Origin: Onchidella celtica
Taxonomy: Eukaryota; Mollusca; Gastropoda; Systellommatophora; Onchidiidae
Assembly: GCA_963931925.1 (NCBI GenBank)
Contig: OZ007570.1
Coordinates: 32,727,295-32,791,294, forward strand
Length of the DNA stretch: 64,000 nt
Reading direction: 5' to 3'
Made by a program: the position numbers and the translations under genes. Positions 35,503-47,001 of this stretch are shown piece by piece. The notes beneath the pieces are model-generated. The model ran no database searches. It saw nothing but the letters and a program-made list of their open reading frames with translations, and was not told where the DNA came from. Positions within the stretch are counted from its first letter, which is position 1. The number at the start of each line of letters is the position of its first letter.

Positions 35503-36620
35503 CGTGGACGAATCGTCGTTGAAAGATTAAGAATAGGAATATTCTGTCTAGATCTAAAGATCACGTCGGGGTCATCACTATAGCACTTGACAGACACAAC
35601 AGGCAGATACACAACCAACCCAAAACCGTCCAGCTCAGTGTAAATCTCGAGAGTCGTTTTTTTCTGTTTATTAGCCGAAGTCCTTCTTGGGCTGACTTCG
35701 TTCAACACCTCTGCGCACCTCTGCGCACCACAAAACCATTATTTCTTCTAATACTAAACTGTCTAAAACTCTAACATAATACTCTACTAATCATTTCATA
35801 TTTATGGCTTGCCTAGCTCACTATGGAGACACCACATAGGCATGATAAATGTTCAGAATTAACAATAAAAACCTAGATCTAGTCTCCAGATCTATAGGTA
35901 GAGTAGTGTATCTCACAATTTGCTACATCTACAATAAAATTTCATAAAACATCGATATGTAACTAGATCTATGATGGACTGGCAAATCCCAGTCTCATCA
36001 TGAACAGTTTTAGGTTTCAAACATCCATTCCTGGTGATATCATCTCGTTCTCCATTACAGGATAAGTTTACGTTGACTACACTCGTCTTCTAGGTCTAGT
36101 CTCGACGAAGCGTGTCCCTGATGTTTTCACAACTCACCATTGCCCTGGCGCTAAGCCAGGTTAAGAATAGAACAGCGTTTTCAATTGCTCAGATTGCCAT
36201 AGCTGTCAACGAGCGACGCTAGGCATAATAAATTATTCATATCCACAAAACTCTCTCGTCAGGCCAGAGATAACGCCGACCACCAGCACAGAGGACGATC
36301 TGCATGGAAGTAAAGAAGAAGTACCACCGCAGGCGCCAGCAAGGCGTTGCGATCTCTACGCCAACCCTCATTGGTTAGCTCTTCAACCCTCAATGACGTC
36401 AGCAAAAATATAATCCCCTCTTCAAATTAAAACTGGGGCGCTAATCTTCCCTCTAAATCTTAACGGATTTTAAAATTAACTCTTTACTAGCTACCAATAT
36501 ACATGTTTACTTTTACTTTTCTTATAACTATCAATATACGCAGAGTTCTATTACTGTTTCAAATTTCCGCTATGCTAATTTCCCGTCTATTCTAATTTGT
36601 TACAAGTTGACATCGCAGAC

Positions 36621-36919
36621 GACAATGTTTTAAGGCCACTCCAACAGATATCTTGGTTTTTCACAATAGTTACATTCACTCTTAGGCCAACGTATTTAAT
36701 CTTGACAGTTTTCACGTCTAAATGCAGCTGTTTTGAATGTCCATTTGTGGCCAAAAAATCACAATATTCTTAGATTTTGCCTAAATTTACCACCTCGTCA
36801 AGTGTACTTCGCGTTATCAATACAGACCATATTTGGTATTGTTGGAAAGGTCATCCTTTCTACTTTCGAATACTGTGTTTCGTTTGGTAATAGCTATTTT
36901 TATATTCGTGTGACCTGGG
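36621..36919. other. Non-coding stretch
   Basis: AT-rich, nothing recognised. Confidence 0.4.
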
Positions 36920-37646
36920 CTTTTTCAACCAATATAATTATGAGAAGATATGAGGTCACCAGACCTCTTCAATATGTATACTGAGATGATATTAAGACAC
37001 ATTGAAGATAACAAAGGAATAAGTCTGGGAGGATATAAACAAAGGAATACGTCTGGGCGGATATAATATCAACCATCTGAGATACGCCGATGATACTGTT
37101 TTAAATGCGGAATCAGAACACACCCTTCCGAAAACACCGGATGTATTGGCAGAAGTAAGAACAAAACAAGGACTGGCACTAAATATCTAAAAAAAAAAAA
37201 AAAAAGAATCATTTCTATCTCCAAAAAGGCACAGGGCTCACCATGAAATCTACGAAGTAAAGGGAAACAAGTCAAACAAGTCAACAAGTTTAAATACCTC
37301 GGTTATATGATAACATCAGACGGAAAATGTACATCAGAAGTCCAAAGGCGAATGGTCACAGCCAAGGTTACTTTGAAAAGACACACTGATGAGGCGACAG
37401 ATGAAATTCATGAGGCATGTTTATAGAAAAGGAGAGGGGGGGGGGCAACTTAGTATGACAGGAAAAATCGTAGGGAAGAGAAATCGAGGACACCAACGTG
37501 CAACATTCATAAATAGCCTGAACACATGGGCAACCAACAACACAATGAACAACAACTCATTCATGAGGGCCTCGATTGAAAGAGTGGGATGGAGAACCAT
37601 AGTCGTCAATGTCTGCTCCAGACAAGACACTTGATGATGATGATGA
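36920..37646 (+). pseudogene. RTE-like LINE relic, 3' part
   Basis: Fragments of reverse transcriptase and C-terminus: DLFNMYTEMILRHIEDNKGI, then a frame carrying NHLRYADDTV near 37070-37100, VNKFKYLGYMITSDGKCTSE near 37290-37340, and in the last frame RQMKFMRHVYRKG, ATFINSLNTWATNN, RASIERVGWRTIVVNVCSRQ to the stop at 37634. A short duplication (GGAATAAGTCTGGGAGGATATAA repeated as GGAATACGTCTGGGCGGATATAA) breaks the RT. It ends in (GAT)n, the usual RTE-type tail. Different family from the LINE at 4341-7912. Confidence 0.75.
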
Positions 37647-37884
37647 GAGGATTTGATTGGCTGCTGCTTGGGTACACAAGCGGTCCTAAAATCCCGGAGC
37701 AACGAGCATGCGCAGTGCCTCAGTTGAAATGGAAATTTCCATTCATGCCGGCACAGGGCGTGCATATTATTTGCTTTGCACTTCCGAATCGGATGCAAAC
37801 AGAGCAAGTCTTTCACTGTCATACATATCTTCAGAGCGTTACTGTGTTTGCTAACGATCAGATTTACCATGTGTTACATCCATG

Positions 37885-40800
37885 ATGGGGAAACAGAATG
37901 TTTCAAAGAAGAAAACTAACATCAGAATTGCCAGAGCACATCGATAGAATCAACAGCTATAGTCGGTAGAGCCAGAAATAGAAGGGACAGTTGAAGCTGA
38001 TTCAGAAAATAGTGTAACGGTTAATGTTGTCAGTAGGCCTAATGGTGATAGTGTTAACCACGTGGAGAATGAAACTACTCTCAGCCATGGGTGACACGAG
38101 CCAGAGACAACACACACTTTTCAAAATAAAATTTACCAGCATGAAACAGTTCAAACAGGATCCAAACACTGTGAACACACACGTGGAAAGAACGATTGTT
38201 GACCTGGATCTGCTATGCAGCTTCATGTCTCTGTTTCACTGTCCTGAATGCCGTGCTGGCTTTGTGCAAGTTACTATCAAACAGCAAAAAAGCATAGGTT
38301 TGGCAAAATGTATGGAGGCCTACGGTGTCATCTGTGACAAAGTTGTCCTATCCACATATACATCACATCGTAATAGCACAGCTGCATCAAGACCACAGCC
38401 ATTCCAGGTGAACAAAGACAATGTCGTGGCCTCAAGGCTCTCAGATCTGATGTTCTACAAATTAAACGGAATTTCTGAAAACCTGAACATGCCAAGTCTG
38501 CATCAGAAAAGCTTTGTAAAGACTGTCCAGACATTGGCTGCCAAAACAACAGATCCTGCTCAAGAAGTTTTGAATGTGCAGCGGCTATTGTCCAAGAGTC
38601 CAACAGACGACAAGACAGCAACAATGAAGAGCTACTTGATATCGCTTTAATTTTTGATGGGACATGGATGACTCGTGGCCATTGTTCTGTGGTCCGAGTA
38701 AGCTGCTTCACTGATGACACGACAGGCCTAGTGCCAAGAGTCGATAGGGATTAAAATGTCATGCGAGGTCATGACTTGTTTCCTCATCGAGACGCCGAGA
38801 ATTTAACTGGTGACCTCGAGCGGTTCTCGTGAGGAGGATTTTTTGAGTAGGAAATTGTAAGGTCGAGAATTAGAATCACGCTTCATGTTTTGCTGTTCGT
38901 GATTAGGAATAGTGAAGTGGGGGTGAGGCAAGGTATTAATTACCGACAGTGTTATGCCTGGTGGGGCATGACTAGACAAGTTTAGTAGGCCAGCTGACTG
39001 GTGATAGTGTAGAATTAACATACCGAGCTGGGGATGATTAGCCAATGAGCACGATAAGTAATTGGGTTGCGGAGTAATCCCTCTGGGAATCGAGACGAGT
39101 ATATAAAGAGGGTGCAGAGATAAGATTAATTGAGCACAGACGAGAAGACAAGAGAGATTACGTGAAGAAAAAGCCGCGGAACGAGAAGAGAGAACCGCGG
39201 AACGAGCCTAAAAACAGGCTCAAAGAGAACACGAGCTCGCTCTTAAACAATTGGAACCAAAGCGAGCCCAGCCGACTGGGGCTTCCGGAGTTGCTTCCAA
39301 TAATAAGACAATACCCAAACTACCGACCTTCAACGATAAGGTCGGTCGGATAGACTCCTATCTCCACCGCTTCGAACGCCGTTTGCGCCGGATGGCAGCG
39401 TAGTGAATACACGTCCTGCCTCGCCAATCTTTTAACCGGTAGAGCGTTTGAAGTTTTCAATGACCTCACTATTGATGACGCTAAGGATTATGACATCCTT
39501 AAGACCGCGCTACTAAAGCGTTTCCAACATACGGAAGATGGGTTTCATGAGCACGTCCGCGACTGCAAGCCGGAAGCATCCGAGAATTTTTCCACCTACG
39601 AGGACCGCCTCCGCCACTTTCTCAACCGCTGGATTGAGTTGGCAGGTGTAGAGGTTGGGGACTATACGAAACTTTATGATTTGATAATTAAGTACCAGGT
39701 GTATAATTATGTCCTGCCATGCGGACCTAGTCGCGCATTTTAAGGAGCGCGCCCCACAACTACCTCCGAAATAAGGTCGATAGCGGAGCAATATGCTGCC
39801 GCTCACCCTGGTCGATCTTTAGCTAAGGTTAAATCGAGCGAACCTTTTTACGCTGGAGTTGGTACGAAGACACCGGGAACATCAAGACAATCATCGCGAC
39901 AGCCCTCTCGGCAGTCGCCGCATGTTCGCCAACAATCCGAGCCGCCGACTACTAAGGGACAGCCCATTTCACGTAAATTTTCACGGGGCCGGGAACCCTG
40001 CTTCGGCCATCCTTTCCTTGCCGGAGGACCTCATTGCAATTAATATGATGAACCCCCAATTCCTCCCTATCGAGGTACCCCTCGAAGATAATTATGATAA
40101 TCAACATTGCTGTTGTAGATGTGGCGGCGAAGGCCACTATGCTAAACACTGCAGAGTTAGACTAGATGCGGCAAATGCATTCTCTGTAGCATTCACCGCA
40201 GACCATGGTGACAAAACTATAAAGGCCGAAACGTTAACAAAAGCTGTTCCGGTTATGTCCCAATATTAAGTACACATTTACTGTCCGCACTGATGCGTCG
40301 GACCAGGGAATTGGAGCTGTTTTGCGCCAAGAAAGGGATAATTTGTTACGCCCTCGCATGTACGCCAGCCGTAAATTGCTTCCGAGGGAACAGAAGTATG
40401 CTATAATAGAGCGAGAATGTCTAGCGATTGTGTAGGCCGTGGACGCGTTCTCCCCCTATGTATTTATGTCGGAGTTCATCATAGAAACCGATCATAAACC
40501 GTTACTATGTCTAAAATCAAATAGCGCAAAAAACGCTCGTTTGACCAGATGGAGCCTGGTACTCCAGGAATATCGATTTATTATAAAGGCCATTCCTGGC
40601 GGAGACAATTTCCATGCAGATCTTTTGTCACAGTTACTTTAACGTCTATTGTATTTCATTCCCGTCGTGTATTAGGGTTGGATACTGATTAGCACCTCAT
40701 TCGGAAACCGAGGGATAGTACCAAAAATATTGTTCACCCATTACTGTGAACACTTTAAATCTATCCTTGTGCTTTCCTTTGATCTAACAGAGCTATCTAC

Positions 40801-43171
40801 TGACGACGACCCGAATTTTGGACAAGCCAGACGCTGTTGCCCAGGCTCGATGACGAGAATTCATAGCAGATCAGGAGTCCAGATCCACTAATGCCATTGG
40901 ATGCTACATTAGTTACTTTTCCTAAGTATTATTCATTGGAAGGTATTAATTACCGACAGTGTTATGTCTGGTGGGGCATGACTAGACAAGTTTAGTAGGC
41001 CAGCCGACTGGTGATAGTGCAGAATCAACATACCGAGCTGGGGATGATTAGTTAATGAGCGCGATAAGTAATTGGGTTGCAGAGTAATCCCTCTGGGAAT
41101 CGAGACGAATATAAAATAAGGGGGGGGGGGGTGCAGAGATAAGATTAATTGAGTACAGATGAGAAGACAAGCATCCTTCCCGTGAAGTTGAGATTAAGAT
41201 GTTACATTGATACATTGATTGTCTGTCTATAGCAGTTGTCCTTAAATAATTATAAAGCAGAAATCGTGTTTCTGTAAGCTTGATAACGTATTGGGACCAT
41301 CCGTGCATCTACATTGTGCTATCGGAACCCATATAGTTCCTGGAGAGTTCATCTGGTGACTGGCCAGCGACGACTCCGTTATTACCAGAATTAGATAACT
41401 GTTTCACATAAATAATTGAATATTTATCTATTTTGATTTGTATTGTTATAGACTTGTAATAACACTACGGCCCGGCCGGCCTGACAAACGTATACTTTTG
41501 TTATCTAGTAATTTCTTGTGTGTTTGAGTGTACTAGTCCGAGTGTGAGTTAGCTGCCTCTCGTGCAGTCGAAGTTACATCCCCAAGACCTAGCTCAGCTC
41601 GTGACACCTAGTCCTGAATGCTCAAGTGATGAGCCGCCATTGCCAGACCTGCTCAACAACTGGGGCTTGGTAGAATAAGAACAATATGACGCGGTATTCT
41701 CAGTGGTTAGAGCAACATCGGCTGGTGGGAGGTCATGTCAATTTTACCAGTAAATACTCAAATTCACTTGCCCATCTTTCTTTCTCAACGTCTCCCTTAC
41801 TCATGGCCTTTTCCTCTCACAACGTCCTTACAATGCTATTATTGATCCTTGTGTTTTGGGAAGGGGGTGCATCAATCTTGTAACTATATACTGTACCAAT
41901 AATATAATTAATAGTTCAGAGTCTGATTATTTATCTTGCCATTACACTAGATGAAAAAAAAAATTACCTGTCTCTCAATATATTGGCAGAAATATGGCAA
42001 AATGGAGGTGGAATCTGCAGAAGTGTTGTGTTCGAGATATTTAGAGAAGCATAATATTGGCTATACAGTCATGGTTGGAGATGGAGATTCAAAGGCCTGC
42101 AACAGAATTCATCAGTTGCAGCCCTATGGTGACATCAGCATTCAGAAAGAGGATTCCATGAACCATGTTTTGAAAAGTTTAGGAACTGCTCTTCGAAACA
42201 TTGTGCAAGAATGTTCAAAGCAGGGTAGGTTAAAAAAAAAAAAAGACTGAAAATCTGCAAGTATTGTTCTCAGCGATAACACCTGTGACTTCTCATGATT
42301 ACATAACCAAATTCAAAGGTGCTTTCACAGTTTTAACATCTATTTCTGGGAAGACTGAAGAGTGAAAGGATTTTACGCACTGCATTTTATTTTGACTGGA
42401 CAGAAAGCACACCTAATAATATTGCTTTGCATGTCTTCATTTTTATGCTGTTTCAGTCATTTCAATAATAATTAATACTCCTTTACTCTCTTAGGTATCA
42501 CTCTCGGTGGAAGGAAAACGGGAAACCTCACGGTGGACAAAATTCCTCGGAAGCTAGGCATTTATTATGAAAGAGCCATAAGAGATAACAAAACAGCAGA
42601 GGAAATGAGAAGAGCCATCCTAACCAGCTTGTTTCACTGTTATTCAACCGACGACTTCCCTCAGCACCAATACTGTCCACCTGGTGAGGAATCCTGGTGG
42701 TTCTTCAAACGTGATGTGGCTCTTTATCAGTACCCTGGGGGACACACTGAGAGGACTCACATATACCTTGACTATGAAAGGCTGCATAAACACATCTGGC
42801 CAATAATTATACGAACGCCTTACATCTTTAGATTTGCGTTGTCGGTGTGAAATCCACACCACACAGAATGCCAATGAAAGCTTGTGTTCAAAATCAATTT
42901 TTCACAAGAATAAGGTAGAATTTGCTGTGGTGTCTACTGTAGCAGAATTCAATTTTGGACCCAAATTCACAGAGGAATTTACCGGTTTCTTTGTATTATA
43001 TTATGTGGGACATAACACTAGGCGACTCCAGGTATCTCGGGAGAGAACGCTGCTAAATCTCAGCAGAGACAAAAAAATGGGCAAAGAGAAAGAAAAGGTA
43101 AAGAAAAGAAAACTATCCATACAGAAAGCTGAGGAACATGGAACAGGGGGATATGGTGCTGGCGAGTTCTG
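37885..43171 (+). pseudogene. Mutator-like transposase gene, interrupted by an LTR element
   Basis: Start likely ATG 37885 (MGKQNVSKKKTN). The N-terminal region (38200-38600) has LCSFMSLFHCPECRAGF and FYKLNGISENLNMPSLHQKS, then LIFDGTWMTRGH with the first catalytic Asp (38656-38658). An LTR element (38732-41606) splits the next block; coding text resumes at 41607 (LVLNAQVMSRHCQTCSTTGA) and runs through KMEVESAEVLCSRYLEKHNI, VMVGDGDSKA (second Asp) and IQKEDSMNHVLKSLG. An intron (42225-42494, GTAGGT...TTAG) precedes the last exon: GITLGGRKTGNLTVDKI, FHCYSTDDFPQHQYCPPGEE SW, ending GGYGAGEF at 43171. Several frameshifts and stops lie in both halves. The family matches the Pfam 'Mutator-like transposase domain' widespread in invertebrates. 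Terminal inverted repeats were not found. Confidence 0.8.
38732..41606 (+). mobile_element. Short Gmr1-like LTR retrotransposon (fossil), TSD CCTAG
   Basis: Inserted in the Mutator-like gene: perfect CCTAG direct repeats at 38727-38731 and 41607-41611, element ends TGCCAAGAGTCG...GCTCGTGACA. LTR material lies at both ends; a block of about 222 bp (38930-39151 and 40939-41171) is shared by the two. Between them are gag (39160-40200: charged coiled coil, PTFNDKVGRIDSYLHRFER, TEDGFHEHVRDCKPEASENF, one CCHC knuckle CCRCGGEGHYAKHC) and RNase H (40270-40640: VRTDASDQGIGAVLRQE, IIERECLAIV, IIETDHKPLL), after which polymerase stops. Polymerase ending in RNase H and the SCAN-like gag point to the Gmr1 group. 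Much shortened and broken in several places. Confidence 0.8.
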
Positions 43172-45126
43172 AGCCATACCGTGAGCAAAACATTATAATT
43201 ATTTCAATAAGATATTAGTTGTTTCTGGCGTTTTCTCAAAACATTGATTTTTATGCCTTCAGACTCCAATATAACGCTCTCATTTCTCAACAGATTTTAA
43301 TGACATTTGGCACAGTTGTTTACCATAAAGTTTGTAACATTTCGTATTGGAGAATTTTTCATAACTTTATTTGTTTAGATCTTTTGAGCCTTTGAATCTG
43401 TACATTTGATAGAAAATCACCTTTCGCCACGGTGGCAGTAGGACAAAAAAAAGTTAAAAAAACAACAACAAACAAACTAGGCCATTTATCACAATTTCAT
43501 TTAAGTACATTTTTGCATAATGTAAATGTAATAAACTATACTAGTAATAGGAACTAACTCCTACTGGTTTTGGTACGTAATTCTTATACTGGGTTAGTTC
43601 CCTGGCATTGTGTAACTTTTTGTTTTAGGCATTAAAGAAGAGTGCTTTTTCCAGGAAATTAAGATGGCTGTTGTTGTTATTTAGTCAGATCCATGAGCTG
43701 CATGTTAGTTTGTCCATTTACACCAATCCATCATAGTAACATTGTGTTATATTTTAAATTTGAGCCTAATATATCTATAAATAAGAAAGTTACTGCATGT
43801 TGAATTTAATGTCAATAAAATCGAACATGGTCACCATTTCCGTGACAACTGCATACTTTTCGATTTTTGAAAACATTTCTCAAAATAACTTTCTATGTAT
43901 GTTTTCCATACCAAATACCATAAAGATTGCTCCATATTTTTAAGAAATTTGGGTATCAGGTGTAGCTCCTCCCCTTAAATTCTGAAAGAGATTTCAAGAC
44001 AAAGAAGCACTAACTTCCTTTAACTGTCATGCCAGGTGCAATCCAATAAAATCATAATCATCAGTACATGATTGTACTTACATCATTCTTACCACCCATG
44101 AAATCTGACGTGATGAGACCCCACACCAACCAACGTTCTGAAATAATCTCAAAATAGACAGCAGTAGCGTGCTCTCATGAGGACAGGATCATCACCTTTG
44201 GAAATGGCAAGTTTTCCCTTTTGACTTGTGGATTGTTCGTTTTTAGATTTGGAGACTTGAAATAATGGAGAATTACTTTTTCCTGAGTTTACTTTGTACC
44301 GCTGATTGATTGAGAATTCATCAGCCCGATCAGCTCATTAGCATCATTTGAATTGATCGAAGCTACTCTAGACCATCATGCCTTGCGGGCACAAGTGTAA
44401 TGTATACTGTTAACATAAGGCCTACCTTCTTTCATCATCTACTTCATAGATCGTTTCCGCTTCCTTGTCTTTTGTCTTCAACCGGCCATAGAGACGATGC
44501 AGCTACTAGACTTGCTGTACTGGAGCTAGAATGTGAACGTGTAGGCACTATGAAACTTGGTGTACTGCCTCGATTTTTGATGATTTGATGGTAGGTTACG
44601 TGGACTCCCCATTTTGGACAAAGTTCAGTCTTAAACATTATTTATTCACCATTTTTTTTGAAACCGCAAAATAAGAGACGCACTTTCGTCCAGTAGAATC
44701 GAGAAAAGTGACAGATAATTGCGTTCCAGCCTCTCTTTACACATTGCCGACGGAAAATCAACATTATCGATTCTGTATGTTCTGCAAGGAATTGTGGAAC
44801 AAAACGATCTATCAGTCTGTGCATCGAATCCAAGGGCCCAAATTACCGCCACCTAAATCTAGATATATAACTGGGCTTGCTACAAGGAACATTAAAAAAA
44901 AAAAAAAATTGCAAGCTTTACCTTGACCAGTAACAATATTAAAAAAAATAGTAATAAGCAAACTCATAATGAGTGGAAAGGTAAATTATTATTACCGCCA
45001 ACTTTGCCCATCCATGAGTTGCCCATCCAAGGAAGGCCGTAAGGGAAACATCGCTTGACATATTCGTCGGCAATTAACGCTATCCAGACTTTCCATACCT
45101 AGACAGACAGTTAGAACTTTCAGTGA
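43172..45126. other. Intergenic DNA
   Basis: AT-rich; several short open frames without domains. Nothing supported beyond short A runs. Confidence 0.45.
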
Positions 45127-45255
45127 GGAGAAGGCACGACGACACTATAAGGCCATAATAATATTGTGCTAGAAAGAAGCAAAATGATAGACAGAATATA
45201 GTAGAATGAGAGGACAGAAGAAGATCCTGCCAGAAGCTATCACCAGCCAACAACC
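45127..45255 (+). repeat. Short dispersed repeat, member 4
   Basis: Best-kept member: ATATTGTGCTAGAAAGAAGC, TGATAGACAGAATATAGTAG, GAGAGGACAGAAGAAGATCC, TGCCAGAAGCTATCACCAGC. Aligns with members at 24876, 29225, 30949. Confidence 0.65.
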
Positions 45256-45476
45256 CTGCATACAGATTAACATCATAAAATAATATATGAATGAATAACG
45301 CACAGATATAGAAATACGAGTGTTGTGCTCTACTCTCCCTCTATTTCATATCTTCTTCTGTTATATTTTTTTTTATTATTTGAAATGTTTCGAACGATAG
45401 TTATGAAAGAAAAAGAGTTACTTATACTAATCTCATCTACACCCACCCCCACCCCTCTACCTAAATGGATAATATA

Positions 45477-45516
<40 letters not shown>
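45477..45516. repeat. (CT)n microsatellite
   Basis: About 20 CT units with one TT interruption. Confidence 0.9.
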
Positions 45517-45895
45517 TCCTTAAGTATGGAATTGCATGAGAATTTGTAAGGGTAGAGTAACAATTATATTTTTTTTCATTCGCTCTTCATCCTAGCTTGG
45601 TAAATTCATCAGTCATTGCCGGAGGGTGTGGGTGGGGGTGGGGGTTATTGCACGTTTGGTATGCCCCTCATACATAGAAATTAAAGTACATGAGAGGTCA
45701 TTAAATTCTAAGATCCGTGGACTGCAGGTATGTGAAACCGACAAATTTAACACATGCAGCTACATTAAATAGGTTATAAATCGGAAGTGAACACCAGTAT
45801 ATATGTAAATTTATACATGCCAGCAAAAAACTCCAAGCAGATTTGTTAGGTAATACCAATTACAAAGAACCTTGCCATGCTGAAAAACACCTTAC

Positions 45896-46069
45896 CATGA
45901 CCCGCATGTCTGACACCCTCCATTCATTCGCAATAAGTCTGCGGTAATGATTATGAGCATCAAGTGTAACACTTTTCTCTGCCTCTGTCAATCTTCGTCC
46001 AGAGACACAAAGCAGGGGAAACTGGGGGATCGCGATCAAGGCCAGTAACCAGAATAAAAGGATCGCCAT
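45896..46069 (-). CDS. CAP-superfamily secreted protein, first coding exon
   Basis: The minus strand from ATG 46069 encodes 58 residues. Residues 1 to about 24 are a clear signal peptide (MAILLFWLLALIAIPQFPLL, then CVSG). The mature start reads RRLTEAEKSVTLDAHNHYRR, then LIANEWRVSDMRVM: the 'LDxHNxxR' helix and the M-x-x-M just before the W of the CAP (SCP/PR1, CRISP, venom-allergen 5, GLIPR1-like) domain. The exon closes exactly at ATG followed by GTAAGG (intron from 45895), a strong donor in phase 0. The rest of the CAP domain should lie in further exons at lower coordinates; I did not find them before the transposon-rich stretch, so they may be distant or lost. It is the only ordinary host gene seen. 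CAP proteins are extracellular, with roles from venom to sperm and defence; the job of this one cannot be told. Confidence 0.65.
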
Positions 46070-46519
46070 TTCCAGTTAAGAGCTGTTGGCGATTTTTTGT
46101 TTCCCTGTTTATGTTTTTTGGCCCGTGGTTGGTGAGCACTGCAAAGTAATAATAACAGTTACGTATGATAATAATCTCACTATACTGGAGGGTGGCCCAT
46201 GATAAATCGGTTTAGCGAAAAGGCTGTGGCACCACTCATTGAAAAAAGTATATGAAAATTGGTAAATAGAATGATGTAACTTAGCTTACCGGTTTACATG
46301 CACATATCTATATAGGTACAGTAGTAGGAGAAGACGCATAGCTGATATATTTTGATACTTTTACTGTTTTGTCATTTCGAATCGGAGAAGATCGTCACCT
46401 CGATCGGCCATTACAGAAGAATTTTGTTGAGAGGCATGGGTCTACGTCCAAATTGATCTTGGACAGAACGTAGTTTATTCGATATTTGTTGATCCCACCT
46501 TTCCTGTCATCTCGATTTA
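46070..46519. promoter_or_regulatory. Upstream region of the CAP gene
   Basis: About 450 bp upstream (on the minus strand) of the CAP exon up to the LINE relic. The promoter must lie here or beyond, but no convincing TATA box or initiator could be fixed. Confidence 0.25.
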
Positions 46520-46890
46520 CTGAAGTTATTGATAGCGGGTTTAAAGTCAGTGTGTGGTGTTCTTACTTTTAGGTGTTGTGGTGGACGTTTCAGTGTTTCT
46601 TTGGCTAGCGTGTCTGCTGTTTCATTTCCTCTTGATGCCAATGTCGCCCTGGACCCAACAGAGTACAATTTTATATTTCCCGTTGGACAGTGGATGAAGG
46701 GGTTGTAATACTAATATGTTATTGATCTCATGAGTCTTCAGATTTGGGTTCTTTAAAGCCTGGAGGCAGGATAGCGAATCAGAAAAGATAATGAAGTGTC
46801 CTGGTTATTAATCGGATATGAGATTTAAAGCCAAGTTGATTGCGTGAACCTCAGTGGTAAAGCTTTGGGGTCGAGGCTGTGGCATTCGGT
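46520..46890 (-). pseudogene. LINE RNase H domain relic
   Basis: On the minus strand: FTTEVHAINLALNLIS, then HFIIFSDSLSCLQALKNPNL KTHEI, LCWVQGDIGIKRK (normally CWVPGHxGIxGNE) and SRHASQRNTE. This is the central and C-terminal RNase H of an I/Nimb-like LINE with a few stops. It adjoins the 3' side of a SINE. Confidence 0.7.
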
Positions 46891-47001
46891 TTTGTATTTT
46901 TTTGTTGTTGTGTTTTTATATTCTACTTTAATCCCGTTTGGGAAATTTGCCTTTGTGCCATTGCAGCCCAGTTACAACTGGAGTAGGCACGTCGTCACCA
47001 C

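Larger units (their letters stand above)
31780..35732 (-). mobile_element. CsRn1-like Ty3 LTR retrotransposon (fossil) with LTRs in opposite orientation
   Basis: Minus-strand element with, from its 5' side: short LTR (35732 to about 35580), a primer-binding site matching tRNA-Trp (35577-35559, GACCCCGACGTGATC), gag (about 35500-34770), protease ([16 protein letters not shown], about 34700), RT (about 34250-33700), RNase H (about 33420-33060) and integrase (about 32850-31930). The left LTR (31780 to about 31929) is the same sequence but turned round, so the ends are TGTGGTGCGC...GCGCACCACA, flanked by AAAC on both sides (31776-31779, 35733-35736). LTR size near 150 bp. The polymerase is mostly open; a few breaks, moderately young. 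Confidence 0.85.
31449..36620. mobile_element. Solo-LTR-like sequence split by a CsRn1-type element
   Basis: Left part 31449-31779 starts TGTTAAGAATGGTGTGTT and follows the solo LTR at 28042; right part 35737 to about 36620 continues in the same style (CTTGCCTAGCTCACTATGGA against CTGACCTAGCTCGCTAAGGA in the solo LTR). The exact right edge and target duplication were not resolved. Together about 1.2 kb, so a solo LTR older than the 4-kb element inside it. Confidence 0.55.

Noticed and set aside
44444-44638. Minus-strand frame as a second CAP exon
   Set aside because: No CAP motif (no HYTQxVW or GHxTQ text, no Cys pattern) and no clear splice sites.
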